DNA of 13,050 bases from Alphaproteobacteria bacterium. GTDB lineage: Bacteria; Pseudomonadota; Alphaproteobacteria; UBA9219. The stretch lies in contig JAQUUS010000004.1 of NCBI GenBank assembly GCA_028693775.1, positions 4,163 to 17,212 on the forward strand, given 5' to 3'. Each line of letters begins with the position of its first letter. The stretch's first letter is position 1. Shown one piece after another: positions 6,643 through 13,050 of this stretch. The notes under the pieces are model-generated. The model ran no database searches. It saw nothing but the letters and a program-made list of their open reading frames with translations, and was not told where the DNA came from. Position numbers and translations under genes: made by a program.

Positions 6643-8161
6643 TGCGTTCGTCGAAAGCGGAGAGGCGCAGACACTTCTCGATATCGTTCGCGAGCAGCCC
6701 GAGCTCTTGACCGTTGCGAAGATTTATGGGCTGCTCAGCGAGCATGGAGACTGCGACACCCTTCATTCCTTGATCGAAGGACAGGAGGCTGGCGTTCAGG
6801 CGTTTCTTTTGTCGTCCTCTCTTCTTGTTTCCGATCTTGCGCGGAACCAGTGCGGCTCTTTCGTTGTGGACTTGATCCGGAAGTTCAAGCCCGAGACGCA
6901 GGAGGCCGTTGCGCTCTCTCTGGCGGAAACGTCTTATGGGTTGACGGATCTGGTGCGGTTCGGACAGGATAAGGAGGTGGCCGAACTCATTCAGTCCCTG
7001 CCTCGCGAAACCCAGAAAACCCTTCTTCTCTCTCACGGCGTTTTGCTGACCCTTGCCTATTACGGGCAGGCGGAGGCCGTCGTTTCCATGATCGAAAAGA
7101 TGCCTTCGAAGGACCGCAAGGACATTCTGATCGGCAATGATTTCGAGGCGCCCCCCATTCTTCGGCTTTGCGCTTATGGGCAAGCGGAAGCTCTTGCGCG
7201 TATTATTGGCGGAATGGATACGGAGGATCAGGCGGACCTTCTGACTTCGCCGCGGGCCATTTTCGGTCTCGCCAAATACGGGCAGGTCGAGTTCGTTGCC
7301 GATCTTGTCCGGTCGATGCCCGAAGCCGTTCAGGAAAAGATTTTGTCTTCGGACGGCGCCGTTCTCGGGTTCGCGGAGAGCGGACAGGGGCCCGTCATTG
7401 TCGAGCTTTTTAACGACCAGTCTCTCGCCAAGCAGAAAAACATTTTCTTCCGGACCCTGATGGGCTTGCATCCTCCGGGCAAGAAGGCGAGGCCTGCCGA
7501 GATTTCGGACGAGGCGCTTCTGTCGCAAAGAAAAAAACGCAGGGATGAATTCCTCTATACCTCGGCGACGATTTGCTCGTCTCTCAATTCATGGATGAAC
7601 CCGTTCATCAATCGTTATGACATTCAGTCCGAGGCCGTTCAGCAGACGCTCTCCGATATGGCCTTGTCGATCCGCCACAGGCAGGTTCTTTCCAAAAAGC
7701 TCGCTTTCGATTTGAGGTCGCCCAACGGCTTTCAGGTCGATCTGATCGTCGGCATCGTCAAGGCTTTGCCGTCAGATGCCTTGCGGCAGGTCCTTCTCGT
7801 TCCGGAGACGGTTTATAATCTTTCGGCTTGCGGTCACGCCAAGCTGGCTGCGGATGCCATCTCGGATCAGCCTCTTGCCGCGCAACAACAGATTCTGATG
7901 TCGGACAAGGCCGTTTTGGGACTCGTTCATTTCGGCAGGCAGACTCAAACTGTCGTTCGCCTTCTTCGCGCATGGCCGCAGGAGATCCAGCGGGAGTTCC
8001 TTGACGGGACCTTCGGCAGCAGCGTTTCCGTTTCGGAGCTCTTGTCGTGCTATGGACAAGCCGGGGCTGTTGAGCGCATCAGGGCTTCATGGGAGGCGTC
8101 TCCTCACATGCCCGATCCTGCCGAACCGTCCAGACCCGTTCTTGCGGCGCCCGGCATGTAA
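6638..8161 (+). CDS. Large 34-residue-repeat solenoid protein, main body of a frameshifted gene
   Basis: The open frame gives 507 residues (M at 6638 is only the first in-frame ATG; the natural start is probably 6295). It consists of tandem helical units of about 34 residues with the pattern P-x3-Q-x2-[IL]-L, then [AV][VL]x2-L-A-x2-G-Q, then a third amphipathic segment ending in P of the next unit. Clear examples are TLAYYGQAEAVVSMIEKMP, GLAKYGQVEFVADLVRSMP and GLVHFGRQTQTVVRLL. I count about eleven units, interrupted by a non-repeat insert of some 75 residues (after FRTLMGLHPPGKKARP, roughly 277-350 of this frame). No signal peptide, membrane segment or catalytic motif is seen. It ends VLAAPGM, unlike the two shorter paralogs downstream. 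The family is not one I can name; ankyrin, PPR and TALE-type helical repeats are only loosely similar. A binding or scaffold role is inferred from the solenoid shape. Confidence 0.7.
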   Translation: MSAFVESGEAQTLLDIVREQPELLTVAKIYGLLSEHGDCDTLHSLIEGQEAGVQAFLLSSSLLVSDLARNQCGSFVVDLIRKFKPETQEAVALSLAETSYGLTDLVRFGQDKEVAELIQSLPRETQKTLLLSHGVLLTLAYYGQAEAVVSMIEKMPSKDRKDILIGNDFEAPPILRLCAYGQAEALARIIGGMDTEDQADLLTSPRAIFGLAKYGQVEFVADLVRSMPEAVQEKILSSDGAVLGFAESGQGPVIVELFNDQSLAKQKNIFFRTLMGLHPPGKKARPAEISDEALLSQRKKRRDEFLYTSATICSSLNSWMNPFINRYDIQSEAVQQTLSDMALSIRHRQVLSKKLAFDLRSPNGFQVDLIVGIVKALPSDALRQVLLVPETVYNLSACGHAKLAADAISDQPLAAQQQILMSDKAVLGLVHFGRQTQTVVRLLRAWPQEIQREFLDGTFGSSVSVSELLSCYGQAGAVERIRASWEASPHMPDPAEPSRPVLAAPGM

Positions 8162-8181
8162 GGCTCTCTTGCCGGGGGAAT

Positions 8182-8271
8182 AATTATATTTTCAAAGCAT
8201 CATTTTATGCGTATGATTGTAATATAACGTCGCACATAAACGAACGTATATTATTAGAAGGCGATAATCGT
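8182..8271 (+). promoter_or_regulatory. Upstream module of first 394-residue paralog, shared with the second
   Basis: This AT-rich leader shares blocks in the same order with the leader of the next paralog at 9570-9668: AATTATATTTTC at the far end, GAACGTATAT in the middle, and GCGATAATC just before the start. The sequence between blocks differs in length. It presumably holds the promoter, but no -35/-10 pair with good spacing is common to both copies. AGAAGG before the ATG (about 10 nt spacing) may serve as ribosome site here; it is weaker in the second copy (AGAAAG). Confidence 0.4.
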
Positions 8272-9456
8272 ATGCAGGCCGTTAGCGGGAGCGTTGATCT
8301 TCTTATCGACAAAATTGCCGGGTTGAGCTCTCCTGCTGCAGCTCAAAACTTCGTCGAAGACCTTAAAAAAGAAAATCTCGAGGATCAGTGCACGATCCTG
8401 AAACGCCCGGATGTCGTTATCAATCTCGCTTACCATGAGCAAGGCTGGCAGGTTCTCGATCTTATCGAGGCCCAGCCTTACGCGGGGCGCAAGGAAATCT
8501 TTATGACATCCGGCGTCGTTCGCAGCCTCGCCTATCGCGGTTATGAGCGGTCTCTCTTTGCTTTGATCGAGGAAATGCCCGATGCCATGCGCCTGGATGT
8601 TTTTGTCGATGGGACGGCGCTTCGCGGGCTTGCCACTCAGGGGTTCATTAAAGATCTCGTGGCGGTCGTTCGCGCCCAGCCTTCTGACATTCAGGCAAAA
8701 ATACTTCTCGCGCCCAAGGTCGTTCACGATCTCGGATTCCACGCCATGGACGACGTTCTTCCCATGATCCTTGTCCAGCCTTCCGATATTCAGGGGGAGA
8801 TCCTTGCCGTCGACGGTTCTGTGGATCGTATGTCTCTCAGAAAATACGCCGATGTGGCTTTGGATATTTTTCTCAAGCAGCCGCTCGATGTGCAGGCAAA
8901 GATCCTTGTTGCGGAGGATGCCTGTTTCGCTTTCGCTCGCGCGGGATTCGGGGAGCTTGTTGTCGAGGTCATGCGCTCGTTTACGCCGCAGCAGCGGCTT
9001 GACGTTTTGCTCTCGGGCCGGGCCGTCAACGGTTTTGCGTCCTACGGGCAGGAACAGGATCTTCTTCGCATGCTCAGGGATTTCGAGCCGGAAGATCGAA
9101 CCGCCGTTCTTTGCTCCAAGGGCGCAATTCAGGATCTGGCGCGGACGCGGCACGGGCAGGATGCCATCAATCTCGTTCGTTCTTTGCCGGATGTTTATCA
9201 GCGCAAGGCGCTTCTTTGCGAGGGCGTTGTCAGGGGGCTTATCAAGAGCGGGCGCGTGCGGGAGACGTTGATGCTTATCAAATCCCAGCCTGTGAGCGTT
9301 CAGCAGGAGATTGTGACCGAGGAGATCGGAAAGCTTTTCAGAGAAAAGGGGCAGGCTTCGGCTCTTGCCGTTATGGAAAAGGCCTGGGTGGGGCACGATC
9401 GCGCAAGGCGTCCGGATCCCCCGATAAACGGCTTCGATTTCAATTTGACCGTTTGA
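8272..9456 (+). CDS. 34-residue-repeat solenoid protein, first tandem paralog
   Basis: The 394-residue protein has a short N-terminal helical cap (about 1-33) and then ten tandem units of 33-34 residues, for example those starting PYAGRKEIF, PDAMRLDVF, PSDIQAKIL, PSDIQGEIL, PLDVQAKIL and TPQQRLDVL. The unit pattern is P-x3-[QR]-x2-[IV]-[LF], A-V-x2-L-A-x2-G, then an amphipathic helix. The C-terminus is GFDFNLTV. No signal peptide, membrane helix or enzyme motif is seen. It is about 70% identical, without gaps, to the gene at 9669 (about 120 differences in 394 by hand). The start at ATG 8272 is chosen because similarity to the paralog begins there; the open frame extends upstream to 8089, but the paralog leaders differ by lengths that break frame. 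Function unknown; protein binding is inferred from the fold. Confidence 0.8.
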   Translation: MQAVSGSVDLLIDKIAGLSSPAAAQNFVEDLKKENLEDQCTILKRPDVVINLAYHEQGWQVLDLIEAQPYAGRKEIFMTSGVVRSLAYRGYERSLFALIEEMPDAMRLDVFVDGTALRGLATQGFIKDLVAVVRAQPSDIQAKILLAPKVVHDLGFHAMDDVLPMILVQPSDIQGEILAVDGSVDRMSLRKYADVALDIFLKQPLDVQAKILVAEDACFAFARAGFGELVVEVMRSFTPQQRLDVLLSGRAVNGFASYGQEQDLLRMLRDFEPEDRTAVLCSKGAIQDLARTRHGQDAINLVRSLPDVYQRKALLCEGVVRGLIKSGRVRETLMLIKSQPVSVQQEIVTEEIGKLFREKGQASALAVMEKAWVGHDRARRPDPPINGFDFNLTV

Positions 9457-9464
9457 CCCGCATA

Positions 9465-9545
9465 ATTCGTTTTTCCGGGGCTTGTGGGCGACTTTCGTCG
9501 AGAATTCAGGCCGATGCAGCGGTTTGGGGCGGTCAAACATGGCTG
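9465..9545 (-). pseudogene. Relic of a lysE-family transporter gene
   Basis: The plus-strand stretch 9491-9538 matches 11215-11262, inside the intact lysE-like gene, at 40 of 48 bases without gaps. Similarity extends left through TTTTCCGG and right to about 9545 with small indels. On the minus strand it reads FDRPKPLHRPEFSTKV, against FDRPKQPHQPEFVTKV in the intact protein (residues 94-109). Both ends of the gene are gone: the 3' part was lost right after the stop of the first repeat gene and the 5' part is replaced by the leader of the second. It is non-functional debris that dates the duplication. Confidence 0.75.
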
Positions 9546-9569
9546 CCGGATGTCCGGAATGGGCTAAAC

Positions 9570-9668
9570 AATTATATTTTCGAATAATACTTTCAAGTGT
9601 ACAATGCGAAGCAACATTGCATAAGAACGTATATAGAACAAACATATATATCAGAAAGCGATAATCAT
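9570..9668 (+). promoter_or_regulatory. Upstream module of second 394-residue paralog
   Basis: It carries the same three blocks as the leader at 8182-8271 (AATTATATTTTC, GAACGTATAT, GCGATAATC) over 99 rather than 90 nt, with extra AT-rich sequence between the middle block and the start. Retention of the blocks while the intervening bases drifted suggests they matter for expression. No terminator precedes it, so read-through from the first paralog is also possible. Confidence 0.4.
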
Positions 9669-10853
9669 ATGCAGGCCGTTGGAAGGAGCGTTGAGCTTCT
9701 TATCGAAAGAATTCCCGCGTTGGGCACCCCTCACGAAGCTTGCGGGTTCGTCAAAGACCTTAAAAAAGAAAATCTCGAGGATCAGCTGGAGATTCTGAAG
9801 CTGCCGGAAGCCGTTCCCAATCTTGCTTGCCATCAACAGGAACAGAATGTTCTTGAGCTTATCGACGCTCAGCCTCATGCGGGCCGCAAGGACATTCTCA
9901 TGACATCCGGCGTCGTTCACAGCCTCGCTTATCGCGGCTATGAGAAATCTCTCTTCGCTTTGATCGAGGAACTGCCCGAGCCCATGCGCCGGGACATTTA
10001 TATCGACGGCACCGCTCTGCGAGGGCTTGCCACGCGAGGGTTCGTTAAAGAGGTCGTTGCTGCCATTCGTGCCCAGCCTCTCGAAGTTCAGGCGAAGATC
10101 CTTACTGCGCCCAAGGTCGTTTACGATCTCGGATTTTATGCCATGGAGGATGTTCTTGACATGATCCGCGCGCAGCCCTCCGACGTTCAGGGCGCGATCC
10201 TTGCCGCCGACGGTTCCGTGGACCGCATGGCCATCAAAAAGTACGCCGATGTGGCCATGGATATTTTTCTCAAGCAGCCGCTCGGCATGCAGGCCAAAAT
10301 CCTTGTTGCAGAGGATGCCTGCTTTGCTTTTGCCAATGCGGGATATGGTTCGTTTCTTGTCGAGGTTATGCGTTCGTTCACGCCGCAGCAGAGGCTGGAC
10401 GTTTTGAATGCTCCGCATGCCGTAAATGGGTTTATCTCGAAGGGTCGGGCGCAGGAGTTTCTTCGCACGATCAGGGATTTCGAGCCCGAGGCCCGGACCG
10501 CCGTTATTTGCGCCGAAGGCGCAATCGGGGTGTTTACGCGGACCCGGCACGGGCAGGACGCCATCAATTTCGTTCGCTCCTTGCCGTTGGCCTGTCAGGG
10601 GAAGGCCCTTCTTTGCGAGAATGTTGCGAAGGGTTTGCTCAAGAGCGGGCGCGCGCGGGAGACCTTGATGCTCATTAAATCCCAGCATCCGGACGTTCAG
10701 CAGAAGATTGTGACCGAAGAAGTCAGGGAGATTTTGAAGGACAAGGGGCAGGCTTCGGCTTTGGCTGTCATGGAGTGGGACTGGATCGGCTATAATCGCG
10801 CCAAGCGCCCCATCCCTTCGACAAGCGGCTTCGATTTCAATTTGACGGTTTGA
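9669..10853 (+). CDS. 34-residue-repeat solenoid protein, second tandem paralog
   Basis: This protein also has 394 residues, aligns end to end with the first paralog without a gap, and has the same cap, ten units and the same final GFDFNLTV. The best-kept stretch is residues about 181-240, units 5-6 (DGSVDRM, KYADVA, DIFLKQPL, QAKILVAEDACFAFA), with 11 differences in 60. The N-terminal cap and the last two units have drifted most. Many exchanges are conservative and both frames are intact, so both copies appear to be under selection. The ATG at 9669 is chosen by alignment with the paralog. The stop lies 3 nt from the stop of the convergent lysE-like gene, with no terminator between. Function unknown. 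Confidence 0.8.
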   Translation: MQAVGRSVELLIERIPALGTPHEACGFVKDLKKENLEDQLEILKLPEAVPNLACHQQEQNVLELIDAQPHAGRKDILMTSGVVHSLAYRGYEKSLFALIEELPEPMRRDIYIDGTALRGLATRGFVKEVVAAIRAQPLEVQAKILTAPKVVYDLGFYAMEDVLDMIRAQPSDVQGAILAADGSVDRMAIKKYADVAMDIFLKQPLGMQAKILVAEDACFAFANAGYGSFLVEVMRSFTPQQRLDVLNAPHAVNGFISKGRAQEFLRTIRDFEPEARTAVICAEGAIGVFTRTRHGQDAINFVRSLPLACQGKALLCENVAKGLLKSGRARETLMLIKSQHPDVQQKIVTEEVREILKDKGQASALAVMEWDWIGYNRAKRPIPSTSGFDFNLTV

Positions 10854-10856
10854 CGC

Positions 10857-11540
10857 TCAGGCGAAATATCCGTGCATGCCGCTGAGCATCGCCCATAATC
10901 CGAGGACGGCGAGGCCAATGGCCGTGATGTGGTTGACGGTCTTTATTCGTTTTTCCGTGAAATGCTTGCGCAGCAGGCTTACGCCGCCGCACAGCATGAA
11001 CCACCACAACGCAGAGCCGCAGAAAATCCCTCCGATCAGGACGTTGGCTTCGAGATTTCCCGTCACCGCTCCGAATGTCGCTACAAACGCCAGCGTTCCG
11101 AACAGCGTTAGCGGATTCGTCATTGTTATGATCAGGCCGCTCAGCATCGCACGGATGGACGCCATGGCCCGGCTTCTGTTGCCGGAAACGGCGTTTTCCG
11201 GAGTCATGTGGATGACTTTTGTCACGAATTCGGGCTGATGCGGCTGTTTGGGACGGTCAAACCATGTGTGCCATGCCGCAAACACCACGATCAGGCCTCC
11301 GATAAACCGGATCGAGGCTTCGTAGTGATGGATGAACCCGAGGATCGCGCTCACGCTGTAGACTGCGATCGAGCCGAAAAAGGCGTCGGTGCAGGCCGCG
11401 CCTACCCCCGTCGCCAGCCCGATCAGGGCTCCTTTTTGCAGGGTGCGGCGGATGCACAGCAATCCCACAGGGCCCACCGGGGCCGCAATCAGAAGTCCCA
11501 AAAACATTCCACGATACAATACGCCTAATTCTTCCAGCAA
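10857..11540 (-). CDS. LysE/RhtB-family amino-acid exporter
   Basis: The 227-residue membrane protein has about six hydrophobic segments and the hallmarks of the LysE/RhtB superfamily: LIAAPVGPVGLLCIRRTL (residues 17-34) in the first helix and hairpin, GLATGVGAACTDAFFG (41-56), and MTNPLTLFG (140-148) opening the second half. Family members export amino acids or related small molecules across the inner membrane by proton-motive force; the substrate cannot be read from sequence. The central loop (about 93-130, FDRPK to SRAM) is cytosolic and charged. The start is a TTG at 11540 supported by GGAG at good spacing (GGAGATCGAA then TTG); the first ATG, at residue 12, has no ribosome site. A relic of the same gene lies at 9465-9545. 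Confidence 0.9.
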   Translation of the reverse strand: MLEELGVLYRGMFLGLLIAAPVGPVGLLCIRRTLQKGALIGLATGVGAACTDAFFGSIAVYSVSAILGFIHHYEASIRFIGGLIVVFAAWHTWFDRPKQPHQPEFVTKVIHMTPENAVSGNRSRAMASIRAMLSGLIITMTNPLTLFGTLAFVATFGAVTGNLEANVLIGGIFCGSALWWFMLCGGVSLLRKHFTEKRIKTVNHITAIGLAVLGLWAMLSGMHGYFA

Positions 11541-11677
11541 TTCGATCTCCGTTAAGAGCGCCGACTCAAAGCCCTATAGGTATTTTGTTATGACAAAGCA
11601 TGCTCGCTAACGCAATATGAAGCTTCGACAATACTTGAAACATTAACGGATGGCGTTTGTCCGGAAATAACCCGGCG

Positions 11678-12520
11678 TTAAGCTTTTGCGTCCCGGATGG
11701 CGGTGGCCATTTTGACGACTCGCGACATGAATTTGACGTCGTGGACGCGCAGGATGTCTGCGCCCTGCATCACGGCTATTGCCGTGCAGGCGGCGGTCCC
11801 TTCGATCCTGTCCGCTATCGGCGCGTCGAGGACGTGCCCGATAAACGATTTTCTCGAAAGTCCGACGAGGATCGGGAAGCCCAGCTCTTTGAGGTTTTTC
11901 AGCCGCGACACCAGCACAAGGTTTTCTTGCGGCGTTTTGCCAAAGCCGATCCCCGGATCGAGGATGATTTTATCGCGCTTGATCCCGGACGCTTGCGCGC
12001 TTTGGATGCGCTCTTTCAGGTCGGCTTCCACTTCGGCCACCATGTCGGCGTAGCCGGGGGAGTCAAACGAGCCTCCGAGCGTTTCGTCCTGATTGTAGGC
12101 TTCTTCCGAGACGCGGTTGTGCATGAGCACCACTTTCGCGCCGTTTCGCGCCGCCACTTCGCCCATGCGCGGATCCTGCTTGAGTGCAGAGATGTCGTTG
12201 ACGATGGTCGCTCCCGCTTTCAGCGCGCGTTCGGCGACATCCGCTTTTACGGTGTCGACGGAGATCGCGATTTTGGGAAGTTTTTTCTTGATGGCGCGTA
12301 CGACGGGCTCGACGCGGCGGATTTCTTCGTCTGTCGAGACGGAAATCGAGCCCGGCCTCGAGCTTTCGCCTCCGATGTCGAGGATGCGAGCGCCGTCGGC
12401 CACCATGCGCTGCGCGCGGTCAACGGCACGGTCGATGTAGTCGGCATACAACAGCAATCCGTCTCCGGAGAAGGAATCCGGGGTTACGTTGACGATGCCC
12501 ATGATTTTCGGAGACGTCAC
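11678..12520 (-). CDS. folP: Dihydropteroate synthase
   Basis: The 280-residue enzyme condenses 6-hydroxymethyl-7,8-dihydropterin diphosphate with p-aminobenzoate to make dihydropteroate in folate synthesis; it is the sulfonamide target. Landmarks in order are MGIVNVTPDSFSGDG (7-21), DIGGESSRPGS (48-58), SVDT (87-90), NDIS (108-111), LDPGIGFGKT (187-196), GLSRKSF (220-226) and RVHDV (258-262), all standard for the TIM-barrel family. The start is GTG at 12520, overlapping the folK stop as GTGA, so translation is coupled. No terminator is evident in the 137 nt before lysE. Confidence 0.97.
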   Translation of the reverse strand: MTSPKIMGIVNVTPDSFSGDGLLLYADYIDRAVDRAQRMVADGARILDIGGESSRPGSISVSTDEEIRRVEPVVRAIKKKLPKIAISVDTVKADVAERALKAGATIVNDISALKQDPRMGEVAARNGAKVVLMHNRVSEEAYNQDETLGGSFDSPGYADMVAEVEADLKERIQSAQASGIKRDKIILDPGIGFGKTPQENLVLVSRLKNLKELGFPILVGLSRKSFIGHVLDAPIADRIEGTAACTAIAVMQGADILRVHDVKFMSRVVKMATAIRDAKA

Positions 12521-13023
12521 GGCAAAAGCTTTCCAAGACAGTCAAGGGGGGCCGACGGAAGGGCGGCGGCCAGGTCCGATATGGTTTTCCGGAAAACCGG
12601 ATGCATCCATTGTGACGCGATTTCGTTAAGAGGCTGTAAAACAAACGGGCGCTCATGCATGCGTGGGTGCGGAAGCGTCAGTTCGGGCGTGCCGGTCACC
12701 ACGTCGCTGTAGAGCAGGAGGTCGATATCGACGATGCGTGGGCCGTATCTGAATGTCGGCGCGCGGCCCAGTTCGATCTCGATGTTTTTGATCGACCAGA
12801 GAAAAGACAGCGGCTTGAGCTTTGTCGAGCCTGTGAGGACGGCGTTTAGAAAAGGCGGCTGGTCCTGAACGTAGAGCGCGGGCGCTTCGTAGACCGATGA
12901 AATTGCCTCGATTTCCATGCAAGCGCCTAGCGCGGCGACGGCTTTTTTTAAATAGCCGAGCCGGTCTCCGAGATTCGATCCCAGCGCAAGCGCGACGGGA
13001 AAGGAAATGTCGTCGGATGTCAT
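12517..13023 (-). CDS. folK: 6-hydroxymethyl-7,8-dihydropterin pyrophosphokinase (HPPK)
   Basis: The 168-residue enzyme transfers diphosphate from ATP to 6-hydroxymethyl-7,8-dihydropterin, making the substrate of FolP next door. Motifs are ALGSNLGDR (13-21), VYEAPAL and PPFLNAV, then YGPRIVDIDLLLY (93-105), whose aspartates D99 and D101 bind magnesium, and LPHPRMHERPFVLQPL (117-132). Length is typical of the family. GGAAAG lies 6 nt before the ATG at 13023. Gene order folK-folP with a 4-nt overlap is common and puts consecutive pathway steps in one transcript. Confidence 0.97.
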   Translation of the reverse strand: MTSDDISFPVALALGSNLGDRLGYLKKAVAALGACMEIEAISSVYEAPALYVQDQPPFLNAVLTGSTKLKPLSFLWSIKNIEIELGRAPTFRYGPRIVDIDLLLYSDVVTGTPELTLPHPRMHERPFVLQPLNEIASQWMHPVFRKTISDLAAALPSAPLDCLGKLLP

Positions 13024-13050
13024 TAGATACTTTCCAGAATTTTTTTTGCT
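13023..13050 (-). CDS. C-terminal end of an upstream gene (runs off the window end)
   Basis: On the minus strand one frame entering from 13049 reads Ala-Lys-Lys-Ile-Leu-Glu-Ser-Ile and stops at TAA 13025-13023, overlapping the folK ATG as TAATG. Such overlaps are typical of operons. The gene cannot be identified from eight residues; folB is a guess from common folate gene order. Confidence 0.35.

Larger units (their letters stand above)
8182..11275. repeat. Tandem segmental duplication: leader, repeat gene and part of lysE
   Basis: Left unit 8182 to about 9545 and right unit 9570 to about 11275 share the leader blocks, the 394-codon gene in equal length, and a lysE-like segment on the minus strand downstream. 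In the right unit lysE is whole; in the left only a relic of about 80-95 bp remains. The copies are old, since the proteins have drifted to about 70% identity. No transposase or terminal repeats are seen at the borders. Confidence 0.65.

Noticed and set aside
6374..7528. Long minus-strand open frames opposite the repeat genes (also 8254-9645 and 9651-10688)
   Set aside because: They mirror the sense genes: the same tandem pattern appears in complement, and the sense frames show clean 34-residue repeats with sensible hydrophobic spacing. Only the lysE relic inside the 8254-9645 frame is real homology.
8162..9668. Mobile element or CRISPR array as cause of the repeats
   Set aside because: No transposase, integrase, terminal inverted repeats, target duplications or short regularly spaced DNA repeats are visible. 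The repeats are at protein level within genes and as one old segmental duplication.
6295..10853. Direct assignment of the repeats to ankyrin, TPR, PPR or TALE families
   Set aside because: Length and some positions agree, but each family's diagnostic residues (for example ankyrin TPLH, TPR W-LG-Y) are missing. Naming one would overstate the evidence.
11657..12712. Plus-strand open frame of 351 codons opposite folP and folK
   Set aside because: folP and folK carry all their family motifs on the minus strand and overlap as GTGA, so the plus frame is a shadow.

Overview
The window looks like chromosome of an alphaproteobacterium, about 55% G+C by eye. The evidence is an alphaproteobacterial-type porin, a DUF3576 lipoprotein, a groESL operon behind a CTTG-N18-CTTATCT promoter (the RpoH form typical of this class), a full TTAA-N7-TTAA CtrA-like box, and a folK-folP pair. 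The genus cannot be told from the sequence. A small-genome or host-associated lineage is possible but is inference only.

Layout. Positions 1-740 (minus) hold the N-terminal 246 residues of a porin. A 411-nt divergent spacer with a perfect 14-bp palindrome separates it from a DUF3576 lipoprotein (1152-1676, plus). Two response regulators form a tight operon on the minus strand (3024 down to 1852), ending at a strong intrinsic terminator at 1777-1810. The 234-nt spacer between them and groES carries the CtrA-like box, the RpoH promoter and a short CIRCE-like inverted repeat. groES and groEL follow (3259-5268, plus) and end at a GNRA-loop terminator.

Positions 5388-10853 form an accessory block of unrecognised helical-repeat proteins, all on the plus strand: a 268-residue unknown protein; a large 34-residue-repeat protein whose gene is broken by a frameshift near 6643; and two 394-residue tandem paralogs (8272-9456 and 9669-10853), about 70% identical by hand count, built from ten 34-residue repeats and sharing the C-terminus GFDFNLTV. 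Between the paralogs lies an 80-95 bp relic of a lysE-like transporter gene. The intact lysE-like gene lies convergently right after the second paralog (10857-11540, minus). The simplest reading is that a unit of [upstream module, repeat gene, lysE] was duplicated and the left lysE copy then decayed.

After lysE come folP and folK on the minus strand, overlapping as GTGA, with the last codons of a further upstream gene at the window edge.

The groESL, porin and folate genes are ordinary housekeeping or envelope functions. The 34-residue repeat family is the part most likely to be undescribed. No partner enzyme, nuclease, toxin domain or mobile-element gene was seen beside it, so no mechanism can be assigned.
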